Shown piece after piece: positions 21,957 through 32,313 of a stretch of 64,000 nucleotides of DNA. Where the stretch lies: assembly GCA_948144175.1 (NCBI GenBank), contig CANXME010002132.1, positions 176,501 through 240,500 of the forward strand. The letters run 5' to 3'. The position numbers and the translations under genes are program-made. The notes beneath the pieces were generated by a model, which searched no databases, was not told where the DNA came from, and was given only the letters and a program-made list of their open reading frames with translations. Origin of the DNA: Closterium sp. NIES-65. Lineage: Eukaryota; Streptophyta; Zygnematophyceae; Desmidiales; Closteriaceae. Each line of letters starts with the position of its first letter. Position 1 is the first letter of the stretch.

Positions 21957-24077
21957 TTGCATCATGTGCCGATCCGAACCTACAGAGGCTGCGGCAAAGG
22001 AAGATCCAGCCGAGTGATGTTCTTTCAGTGAACTCAGGCCCGAGGCAGTATGCAAAGGGGAAGGGCGCGGGGCTACCACACGGGGGGAGAGGGGGGACGG
22101 GCGGCGTGGGGACAGGGGGGAGAATCCTCTTGGGGAAAGAGGGGAGGGGCCTCTAGGGGAGAGTGGGGAAGGGCGACGAGGGGAGAGGGGGGAAGCGCGC
22201 GGGGAGAGAGGGGAAGGGCCCCAGGGGGAGACTGGCGGGGGCATGCAGGGGGAGAGGGGGGAAGGATGGCGGTTGAACAAGGGGGAGGGACCACAGGGGG
22301 AAGACACGCGCGGGGATAAGGGGGAAGGGCCTCTGGGGACAAGTGGCGAGAGGCGGAACGTGGGAGAGGAAGGAGAGGTATAGGAGTTCTGATCGGTTGG
22401 AATAGCAATGACAGGGAATGGTTTGGAGATGTTGCGACCCCTTCCACTGCCCACCATTCCCGCGCCCGCCATTCCCGCACCCGCCATTCCCAAGCCCCCA
22501 CGCGATTGGGCAGCTGCTTCCTCGACGTTGTTTTCGGAACACTCATTATTATCACATTTCGCCGTGTCGATACTGCCAGAGGGGCTAGAGTCCCGGCTGC
22601 TGCTGTTGCTGCCGCTCCCATCCCATCCTTGCCCGAGCCTCGACTTCCTCCCGACCCTCGCAGCCCCGCGACTCTCCACCACTGCCGAACCCGGCGGGCA
22701 GGCTTGGTGCAGGCTCGGCAAATCGGCGCTGCCGCGATCCGGCTCCGAAGGTTCAGACACATTGTTTGTCTCAGCTCTTGCGACTATCGGGAAAGCGGGC
22801 TTTGCTCTGCTGCTGCCACGTGGCACGGCTTGCCCGTCTGACATGGACCGGGGGAACCTCATCGCTGCGCTTCCGCGTGGGTTAGCATGCGGGGGGCTTT
22901 TGCGCAGCGCAAACTGCGCGCCCGTACCGGAAAATGCGGAGGGGGGTGACACAGAAAGCGAAGAATCGGCGCCGTTGATTTGGCTGATTGAGGGGAAACA
23001 GAACGGTGCCCCACTCTGCGGCGGCAAGCGCGCCGTAGGCGCAATCATCGCGGGCGGCGCGGTCGTCGTTCGCGGCGCAGATCCCGGCTGCAGCGCCACC
23101 CCCACAGTCGCCGCTGGGGAGGTCGATATCGTTCGAGCCGCGGCGCCCGAGCCGCGACCGTCGCCGCCGACTTTAGACCTGCCGGCCTGAAGAGCCATTA
23201 GGTCGGCGATCCCAAGTGCCGTCCGCCGACTCGGTGAGGGTCGTGGCCGGCAGACGCCGCCGGCGTGAGAAACGGCGCCAGGAGCGGAGTTGTCGGTGCT
23301 TTTCGCGCTTCTCTGCCGCGGCATCGCCGGCGTGACGGCGCTTGCCGCCACGACGGCCCGCTGCGGCATTGTCGGCGCTTCTCGCGCTGGGGATAATGCG
23401 CGAGTCGCTGCCTTCTGCGGCGAGTCGGGGCGAATCGGGAATGCGCCGCGTGAAGATACAGCGGGAGATGCGGCGGCAGCGGGAGATGCGGAAGCGCTTC
23501 CATTAGAGACAAGCGAAGGAGAATGGAGCCACAATCGAGCGGCGGCGATCGTATCGAACTGCTCTGAGGGCTGCTTCTGGTGGCTCACGAAAGCCACGTT
23601 GGATTTCTTCGATGCTGACGTGTGCCGCCCGCTATTACTAGTAGTAGCGATAAAGTCAAAACTAGCCGCTCTGCCGTGCAACGCGCCGCCCCGGTTACTA
23701 TACGCTGATGGGAGAGCGGCACGAGGGGCGTATGCTGAAGGGTACGTAGCCGACTCTGACGCCGATGCTGACGTGGTAGACTCAGTCATGGCACCGAAAT
23801 TCTCGCCGGGAGCAGCGCCGCAGCTCGCGGCGGCCGTGGCGGTGCAGGAGCTGGGAGCTGATGCGGTTGGAGCCGTGGAATCCACGTAATTGCGAACGGA
23901 GCGCGAGCCGCCGTCGAATGGATGCGGACGCGGCGCCGGCGAACGAGATGGTAAGAAATCTGGTCTTGAGTTGAACTGACTCGGCCGTAAGTCTAACTGA
24001 GGTTCTGCGGGGTTGCGCGGGAAAGGCTGTTGAGCTCTGGAATGCCGCTCAACCAGCAAGGCGACCTCAGCTGACAT
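21456..24077 (-). CDS. Disordered polyQ/Ser-Pro-rich protein, function unknown
   Basis: An 873-residue single-exon frame that I do not recognise as a known family. It is almost wholly low complexity: Ser/Ala/Pro/Gly-rich through residue ~500, then tandem SPLSPRGPSPLSPR-type repeats (about residues 590-670, DNA about 22070-22330). A pure 24-Gln run follows (709-732). The conserved-looking C-terminus has LSPLECSPICSPDLQRVM and, at the very end, TRTRSLDRRVRFNREVEV. RVRF at 860-863 fits the RVxF docking motif for protein phosphatase 1, and TRTRSLD fits a basophilic-kinase site; both are motif-level inference. The Ser-Pro repeats could be proline-directed kinase sites. It lies 2 kb from the first kinase gene, on the same strand. 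A miniature LTR element sits about 29 bp beyond its stop. Real coding is likely because the frame is long and ends in a non-repetitive tail, but introns at the 5' end cannot be excluded. Confidence 0.7.
21882..21953 (-). repeat. Uninterrupted (CAG)24 coding polyglutamine
   Basis: On the minus strand there are 24 pure CAG codons, residues 709-732 of the disordered protein. Pure triplet tracts of this length are prone to slippage, so length variation between strains is expected. Confidence 0.95.
22060..22335 (-). repeat. Degenerate tandem repeat encoding Ser-Pro-Leu-Ser-Pro-Arg units
   Basis: Purine-rich on the plus strand (GGGGAGAGGGGGGAAGGGCC-type units of about 21-27 bp). It codes for repeated SPLSPRxPSPLSPR in the 873-residue protein. 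Confidence 0.75.
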
Positions 24078-26070
24078 GACACTGTTAGTGCAAACAGATG
24101 GAGCGGAGATATAGACTGTACAGCACAGAAGCTTAGTAAAAATCTACGGACGATGATGTAATCTAACGGGATGGTAGGAATGGGATACGATCAGGGAGGG
24201 TGGGGTAATTAATTAGCTGGCGTTGTGGAAGAAAGCTGAGAGTTCCCCAAGCTACCTAGCTTAGTCGGGTAGGGGTGGAGTGGAAGGTATGGAAGTGGAG
24301 AGGGTGGGTGGGTGGGGGTCTCGGAGCGGGAGGGGTGTTGGATTGGAATTCGCACGAGGCGAGGTAATAGACCCTCTTCTCGATAGACTGGTATATGTTA
24401 TACTGACCGCAACGCCTAGTGTAACCACAACGGACCAAAGAAGGTCCTATCACATGCGTTATAGTGACAGTTGACCCAAGGTGGTCAGTCAGGGTTTCAA
24501 ACCTTATAAAATGGTACTGTCGTTTTCAAAACGGAAAGGCTCATCAGCGTTAACGATTTTTTACTGCCCAAGGCTTGTTTCATCACCCCGCAACCGGGTT
24601 ATCGCACCAGCCCGCTACTTCCAAACTTTGTAGCAAGTGCGCGCGATGGTGAGAAAGATGAGAAAAAAGGTGTACAGAGGGGATGATTTTTTTCTCGCAG
24701 TGGGGTGATTGTTGCAATGTGCAGCTGTCAACGAGACAAGTAGTTTGGGACGAGAGGGGGGAAGGAAAGGGGGTTGTGGTGGCGGAATGGGGAATTATGG
24801 GTGGCACGAAAGCGGTTCCGGGCAGGCTTGACGATGCCTTTATTACAAGGAAAAATATGTCGAGACGACCCTACATATTCAGCAACGAGGGAGGACTTAC
24901 TTTGCTATTTTACCTAGACGTTACAAACCTCTATATCTGGTCATCAGTAATCTTCCTAATAATGGAACTGTTGTGAAGCAGTACATCGAGAGTCTCCCAA
25001 AATTACGGGGTGGTCCTGGCTTGAAACCCTAGCACTCAATCAACACACTAAAGTCTTTGTAGCTCTACACAGTGTGTGTGCAGAAGTAAACTGTAGTATC
25101 AGATAGTGGAGATACAGTGACAGGCGACAAGGGTTGAAAACGAGAAGCCCCGCCCACATCAGTTCCATCAGGAGCACATTGGTCAAATACAGTATGTGAC
25201 AGCTGTTGGCGCGACTGGTGCTGTACAGCGCAACAAGGTGAGAGCACGGGTGAAGGAGGCCGGTGCAAGTGACAAAGCAGACAAATAGTTGAATGAAATA
25301 CGTTTTCAAGGTGTTTGTTTCTGACACTCCTGGTTTTGAAGGCTTGCCTGAAATGCACTGTGTTGTACTTCAAATGAAGTGTGGAGCTGCTCTAGGCTCC
25401 TATTTTCCCGTAAAACTGGAGTCGGAAGTGAGGATTGATAAGTACAGAAGAGAGACCCATGTTGTACCGTTCATGCATCTAACACACTCTTGACCCTTCA
25501 AAATCTTCCAGCCCCTCAGAGCCTGAGGTGTGGTGCCCGCTTTCCGGGTCTGTAGAGAACATGAGCCACCAGCCGAAGAGCAATCAATTGTTGGTGCCAA
25601 CGCCCATGTGGCAATGTGACGGCCAGCGGCGGTTTTGCGCAAAGCGAGGACGAGTGCGCCTGCTTGCCTTGCCATCTGCTTCGTCTCGTCAGCCACAACA
25701 AGCGGTGGAGGGAAGCGTCAGGCAACGTCAGGTGTAGTTGATTCGTTCACTTTACGCAGGAGCAAGGCGAGCCATGCATTCTTCATGAACATATACAAGA
25801 CAGCACGCTGACGTAAGGTATGAAAATCTCACTGATATCCCCATTATAACTGTACAGGTAGGAATGTGGAACAAGTGTGGATCTAGGAGAAAAAAAACCA
25901 TAAACAATACATACTTCAAAACATTTGCAATAACAGGAGCAAAACAACCCAGTTACACTGCACTATCACGTGTAGAAATACTAAGTGTGGAGAACACTCT
26001 CGTTCAGTCTGAAACAGAATTGTATGCAGCCTACGGTATTGTTTCCTCTATACACATGGCAATGTGCGCC
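24078..26070. other. Intergenic region, no gene recognised
   Basis: Separates the start of the 873-residue gene from the end of the first kinase gene. Open frames here are short, overlap on both strands and resemble nothing I know. I looked specifically for EF-hand exons downstream of the kinase and saw none. It is AT-richer than the flanking exons. Confidence 0.6.
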
Positions 26071-29000
26071 TCAGTCGTTCCAGACGGAGAACCATGAGTG
26101 CTCTGCACGAAATTTTGGGTTGAAGGGGGTAAAAACGAGATCGTGAGACACGGCGAGATGGCAGGGAGTTGGTGCTAAAGAACAGACCTGAATGAAGGCA
26201 GGCAATAATCGTATGGTTTGGAGATAAAAAAATATCTCCTACACATTGACGTACCAAGAGCAGCTCGAGCTGTTAGTCGCTTCTTTGGATCCCGTGTCAA
26301 CATCCTCCTTATGAGGTCCACTCCCTCCAACGATACATCACGCCACGCCTCCCCTTTGAAGCACGGCTTTGCCTCTTTAATCGCTTTCATTATCCCAGCA
26401 TCAGTGCGCGCCCAAAAAGGGGGAACACCTGAGATCAACACATAGAGTACGACCCCGGCTGACCACACATCTGCCGGAATCCCATAGCTCCCTTCTATCA
26501 CCTCCGGCGCGACGTAAAACGGCGATCCGACAAAGTCACATAGAGGCTTTGCACCCGGCTTGACCACAGTAGCCACGCCAAAGTCGATGAGCTTGCATTC
26601 CGTTATCGAGTCGGGGCTTGTAAGGAGGACGTTTTCGGGCTTGATGTCGCGATGCACGATGCCGCGCATGTGGCAGAATGCGAGCACGTCGAGGATGGTT
26701 CGCATGACTGGAACGGCTTCTCTCTCCTCGTATCGCTTCTTCTCCTTGATTTTGTCAAAGAGCTCTCCTCCAACACATAGCTCCATCACCAAGTGAACAC
26801 CCTGGAAGAGGGGGAGGGGGACACATGAGGAACATAGGATGAAGGTTGATTTGGACACCCTCTTTTGTCGGAAGAGCTCCCTTCCAGCACACAGCCCCAT
26901 CACCATGTGAACGCCATGGAAGGGGGGATAGGAAGATAAGGTGAAGGGTGAGTGAATGAGGAAGTGAGTGGTTGGAATGAGAAGGAACCGTTATGATGCA
27001 TTGTGCAAGTGCATGCACATGTGATTCTGCATGTGTACGTGGAAGTGCACGTGCAAGTTCATATCAATGTGTGCATGCATGTGAACGTGGATATGCATGT
27101 GCATGCACTTGTATGCGCACGTGCATGTGCATGTACATCCTCGTGCTCACACCCTCTCATCGTCAAATTCTTACTGAAGCCAGGCAATTTCAGGATCAGG
27201 TCATACAACAGAAGTGAGGTGCCTCACAATGTGGATGTGAATGTCAATGTGCATCGTATCATTCTCTTTCCTCACCTCCTCATCTTCAAACACTTCTTCT
27301 AGCCGCGCAATGTTAGGGTTGGGCCTTAAGGTCTCGAGCATCGAAACCTCTCTTCTGATATCTTCCAAGTCTGATTTGCTCTGCCGAATGGGGTCAGGAT
27401 GGGGGAAGAGTGGGGAAGGGAGTGAGTGAGAGAGGGGAGTGATTCAGAGAAGTGATTGAGTGAGGGGAGTGAGTGAGCGAGGGAAAGGAGTGAGGAGGGA
27501 AGAGAGTGACTGAGGGATTGGAGCGAGTTAGAGAAGGGAGTGGGTGAGGGAAGTGAATGCAAGGAGCGAGGGGAGTGAGCTAGAGAAGCAGATGAGAGTG
27601 AGGGAAAGGAGGGGGGAGGGTTGACACTCAAATCACTATCTTCTAGCAATGAAACTTACCTTGAGATTTGCCTTGCAGATTGACTTGCACGCAAACTGCT
27701 TCCCCGTTTGTCTGCACTTGGCCATCCGCGTCACGCCAAACTGGCCCGCCCCAAGTTCCTGATCCATCATGACGAAGTATTTCTTCTCAATCGCGGAAAA
27801 CTCCCTTCCAAGAACGTTTTCCGTCAAGCCGCCCCCTCCTCCCAACATCCCCGACAGTTGCGACAGTCCGCGCATCGCAAGCCCTAAAATCCCCTTTCCG
27901 CCACCCTTGGCTTTGTAAAACGCGGATCGGATCTCCTCCACACTGCAGACTTCGTCGTCTAGCGCGGCAGTCGCGGCGGCCGCGGCGGCGATGGAACCAA
28001 TCCCGCTAATTCCGCCAGAAGCAGCGGACGAAGCGGCGAGCTCGCCGGAGAGGGAGGAGAGGGAGCGAGCGACCCGTGCCACGGGCGGAGAGGCTTTTCC
28101 GCTGAAAGACGCGGCGCCAGTTGCGGAGAAGGACTTTGGGACCTTCCCTCCCACCGGAGGCCCTCCCGCCGCTCCCCCCGCTCCGGCCGCCGTCGCCGCC
28201 GCTGTTCCCGCTGCTGCTGCCCCTACTGCTGCGGCGGCTTGTGCGGCCACGCCTGCCATATCGACCGACGCGGCGCGGGATTTAAGTACCATCTTCCCCA
28301 AATGCGCACCGCTCGAGCAATCCAACGACTGTGTGCGCGCCACCGTGCCCTTTCCGCCCCGCGCAGCTGGCGGCGCCTGTTGCCCCGCCGCCAATCGCGG
28401 GCCGGCAAGGGCGCCGGCCGGCGCGGAGGACGAGAAATCCGGCCCTGCCACTCCGCCTCCTCCGCCGGCCGCGGGGTTCTTCCGCAAGTTCTGGAGCGAC
28501 TTGCGCGCGGCTGCGGCGCTTAGCGCGACGGGCTGCGGAGCGCCGGAAACCCGCGCGACTCCCGCCGGGGCGCCAGCCCCAGCGCCAACGGCGGCGGCGG
28601 CTGCGGAGGCGGCGGAGCCTGAGACGAGGCTGCCTTGCCGGCTCGGGCCGAGCCTGGACCTTCCTCGAGCAGCAGCAGCGGCTGCTCCATCCCCGTTTGT
28701 AGCCTCCCCGGTAGTACTGAAGGGGCCGTCGTTAGTAGCGTCGACGCTGTTACAGCGGCTGACACTTGGAGAACTACTATTGGAGTTGCAGAGGCTCCTG
28801 CAATTCCGCGAGTCGGCCTGGAGGTCTTCTAAGGACGCCCTTAATAATTGGTCCACGTTAGAGCCGCTCCGACGGGGCCGCTGGGGGGGAAGGAGCGGGG
28901 ACGGGCATTGCGGGGACGGGCATTGCGGGGATGGGGATTGCGGGGGAAAGGATGCGCTTGCGGAAGAAATTCCGTCGTTGGGGGAAGCGGAAATGGGGGA

Positions 29001-30281
29001 CGTGGTCGCTTGCGGAGACCTGAGAGCGCCTGACAGCGCCGCTCCGCGAACGTTCCGCTCATCTTCCACGCTCCGCTCACACCACGCCTCCCCCTGTTCC
29101 CTTTCTGCCGACTCTGTTCCGCCGTACATATCCTCGTCTTTTGCGTATCCCACCGCAGACGGGTTTGGGCCCCCCTGTTCGCTATAATCACAACCCGCGC
29201 CGAAGCGATCGTCATCAATCGAACCACGTGGAGGAATTTCTGGCCGTAGTTGCCCTTCTCGGATGGACCTGCCCCCCGAAACTCGCGGGCTACTATCACC
29301 ACTGACCTCCTTACATTCAAGCATCCTCGTTAGTGACCTGTTGCTGCTTAACGAACGCGTTTCCGACCCCGTTCCGCTCATCCCACCTCCTCCGACTCCC
29401 CCGCCTCCGCCCGTCCCTCCTCCTCCGGACCCCGCAAATTCACCCCGAGAGGATGTGGGCGACCTCATTCCCGCCCCCACGGGGCTCTTCAGCGGGGGCG
29501 GGGCCGCATTTCGCGGCGACGCCTGCGGCGGTCCGTGCGGCGACAATTGCGGCGGCAGCTGCCCTAGCGAGCCATACCCTACATCAGCTTCCCCTGAAAA
29601 TCCGGCCGGAAGACTCACCCGCCGCCCCAAATTTCCAGGTCCGGGCGCTTGCCCCGAAGGGGCTCCGAACCTACCTTGCTGGTTCGGACTCACCGTACCA
29701 GCGGCGGTGCTTCGGTTCGGCTGACCGGAAGCTCCCAGAGGAGCCGCGTTTCTCCGCCCAACCGGCAGCGACGTGTTTTTGTTAAGTTGCGGGGAAGCTT
29801 CCGGTCCGTGTTGCCCCGACGGCCTGTTTTGCTGCTGAAACTGCGCCGCGTGTTGCGGCGGCTGGCTCGCCCCGTTCTGTTGACACGTCATCCCGGAAGA
29901 CTGCCTCTGAATCTTCTGTGACAAAGCCGGAGCGCCTTTCATCTTAGAGAGATTAGGGTTCACCAGCTGCTGCATATCGTAATTCGATAGACGCGGCCTC
30001 TCCTTCTTCTCTTTCTTGTCGTTTTCCGGGGGAGGCTGCTTCGCGTGCAGATCCGGCCGGTTCAGTTTCCGCATAAGCTCCTGCGCCTTTGCCATTTGAA
30101 GCTCCGCTTTCGTCGGCGCCGGTTGCTGCGCGCCTTGCGGCGCGAGCTGCGGTCTCACGTTCATCGTCACACTCGCCGCCCCCGGCGCGGCGCCATAGTG
30201 GCTGGGCGGCTGGTAAGAACCAAGCGCGCCACCAGCGGCGGGAGCTAATCGTCGCTGGGAGCGTTGTTGCACGAGAGCCAT
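26071..30281 (-). CDS. Protein kinase of the CDPK/PEPRK superfamily, no EF hands, long disordered N-terminus
   Basis: Ser/Thr protein kinase of 1101 residues, read from four exons with GT-AG junctions: 30281-27660, 27380-27276, 26801-26255 and 26102-26071. Residues 1-820 are Gly/Ser/Ala/Pro/Gln-rich and probably disordered, with basic-Ser sites such as RTQSLD. The kinase domain is about 835-1095: Gly loop GAGQFG, ATP-binding Lys 866 in FACKSI, catalytic Asp 961 in HRDIKPEN, Mg-binding Asp 982 in DFG, GSPFYVAPEV activation-segment end, DVWSAGVVLY, and C-lobe end ARAALEHSW. All catalytic residues are present. The protein ends eight residues after EHSW starts, so the autoinhibitory and EF-hand parts of true CDPKs are absent. 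That layout is like PEP-carboxylase-kinase-related kinases (PEPRK). Tandem paralogue of the gene at 32314-40581: both second exons are 105 nt, in the same phase. Target and location in the cell are unknown. Confidence 0.88.
26865..26935 (-). repeat. Partial duplicate of kinase-1 exon 3 start inside intron 2
   Basis: In minus sense it reads GVHMVMGLCAGRELF, a copy of the true exon start GVHLVMELCVGGELF (26801 down). It lies just upstream of the real acceptor. It has no matching exon end, so it is a decoy or dead copy. Confidence 0.75.
27000..27260. repeat. Alternating purine-pyrimidine TG/CA/CG-rich tract in kinase-1 intron 2
   Basis: A long run of GTGCATGCACATGTG-like sequence, densest at 27000-27145, almost every step alternating purine and pyrimidine. 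Such tracts can adopt Z-form DNA. It falls wholly within intron 2. Confidence 0.7.
27396..27625. repeat. GAGTGAGTGA-type simple repeat in kinase-1 intron 1
   Basis: Purine-rich on the plus strand, so pyrimidine-rich in the transcript. It fills most of intron 1 and adjoins the exon 2 acceptor. Confidence 0.75.
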
Positions 30282-32313
30282 CTGCGGTTGATTCGTTGAA
30301 ACAACTCGTTTGTGCGCGACTCGTTGCTCTGAAACACCAGATCGACGATTTATGGAGCGAGTCGCTAATAATACTGTCCTAATTTCAATGCGAGGGGGAA
30401 TGGTTCAGGACGGTCGTCGCGCCACTACTAGAAGCGAAATTCCAGTTCGGAACATCTTATTGATGCAGCTCATTGAGCATTTGACGGGAGAAAATTCGAC
30501 GGAATGAAGAGCTCAACTTTTCACCTGAACCACGATAGAAAGCTCAACTTTCACCTGGAAATTCGACGAAATGGAAAGCTCGAACCCACGTTGTCGAAGC
30601 TTGAATGGCGGGAACAGAAGACCCAGTGGCTCCAGAGTTGCATGTTCTGGCTCTTGTGGTTGGAAGCTACTTACGCAATTCCCCATCGATACCGCGCGGA
30701 ACCGAGGTTTCTGAAGGTGAAGATTCGGATGCGACGCGTGCACGCGACGCGGTTCAGGTTGGGCTTTGATTTTGTGGGGGAGGTTTGGCGGGTGGGTTTC
30801 AGGACGACGGATGTTGCCAGTTGTGCAGCCTGGATGGTTTGGATGCATCCGCGCCGATTTGGATGAAACGAAATGATAGGGCCTTGCGGATACGTCACGG
30901 CACAACGACACGGTGGATCTTGTACCCTGAGGAGGTGACACGTTCTCTTTGCAGATGAATCATGAGAGTGTTGCCAGTCACAGACATCCATGTTTCCGTA
31001 TCAAATCAGTTTGTGTCGGCGTGCGGGAAACGATTCACGTCATGTAGCAGTGAGCAACTGTGCAAGCAGCAGCAGCCGTTCACTGAGGGTCCGTCATGCG
31101 CTTCATTTTCCAGACGGGCGTGGTGCATAGACGTTGTAGTCTGGTTAATACAAAATTATTTACGGTTCAGACTGGTGGGCTCCATGCTACAGTCAAGCAA
31201 CAGTTTGCTCCGTTTCATCTCCTCTGGCAAAAGGACACCAGAAGTGGCACTGGCAAAGCCTGACGCGGTCACCAAGAACTGCATCCAGTGTAACAGTGCT
31301 ACTCATCAATGCGGCAGCAGGGGCAGGTGGAAGCGTGAGGTGGCAACAGGTGGTACCACGCAGGCCAGCGTGGTCGGTCCTCTTTATTAAAGGACCAGGT
31401 AAAATGCGAGCCTGGCACCAGCTCAAGTGAAGGCACAGCTGTTGTACTATGAAGGTACATGTCTTTTCCAGTGTTATTTAGAGAAAGTATGAATGTAGAA
31501 TAGCATTTCCTTACCAACAGTACAACATTCAAAATGGCTTTATGGATCACTAAGGCGCTTTCAAGTGCAAAAAACAAAAAAGGAGAAGGGTGAGTTGAAG
31601 TTACATGGGAAATGGTGTGAAACGAGAGAATCTAAGGGTGTGAAACATTATACATCTAATGAAAAACTGTGGCTTATACTTTTCCACAGAAAATAGTTTT
31701 GTTGGGACAGACCAGACAGTGTCAGAAAGGGAGCATCGCATACATATCAGCAAGTTGCAGACGATGCAGCAGCGGATTGGATGGTGCAGATGAGACGACA
31801 GATCAGATGGTATGTCAAGCTGGACCCAGCTTCTTGTGCTGGTACCATTGCTTCTGATTGTGCTGGCACTCTTGCTGCTGATACTCCCACCGATGCCACA
31901 CCCAACTTTTGAGTCGACTCAAAAGCCATCTGTTGTGGTGATGCTACTGCCACCGATGCCACTCGCGCTTCAGAAAACCCAACCAAGGTGCTTGGGTAGC
32001 AGTAGCAGTGAACCGGCCACTACTTCAAATTTCCCACTTCCTCTTCTCCTTCCTCCCTTCCTCCTCTCCTTCCTCCCAACCATCCCTCCTGCTCTCGCTC
32101 CTCCTCTCCCACACTACCACACCCTCCTTTTCCGATTTGCACCACACACATTACCACATTTGATGAAAGCACAGTTGAAGGTGTATGTACGTCGTTGAAT
32201 GCTCTTATCCATCTACTGACTTGATTGAGAGGACCCTGATTACTGTCTTCTTCATTCACGTGTTTTGAAACAACGTGGCTCCCTGTTTGTCACATTCCCA
32301 ATACAGACTCCCA
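30282..32313. other. Intergenic region between the two kinase genes
   Basis: It holds the upstream region of kinase 1 and the downstream region of kinase 2. Open frames are short and unlike known proteins. No EF-hand-coding sequence and no transposon termini were recognised. A short imperfect repeat of AGCTCAACTTTTCACCTG occurs at about 30510-30560. Confidence 0.6.

Noticed and set aside
25400-25740. Short overlapping frames around 25.4-25.7 kb on both strands
   Set aside because: None resembles a known protein, and frames on the two strands overlap with no splice or codon evidence favouring one.
24078-26070. Possible EF-hand or C-terminal exons downstream of kinase 1
   Set aside because: I looked for DxDxDG loops on the minus strand and saw none. 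The exon at 26102-26071 supplies a natural domain end and stop.
27991-29187. A 398-codon plus-strand frame opposite kinase 1 exon 1
   Set aside because: It is the GC-rich shadow of the real minus-strand exon. Its composition mirrors the Gly/Ala/Pro linker and it has no recognisable domain.
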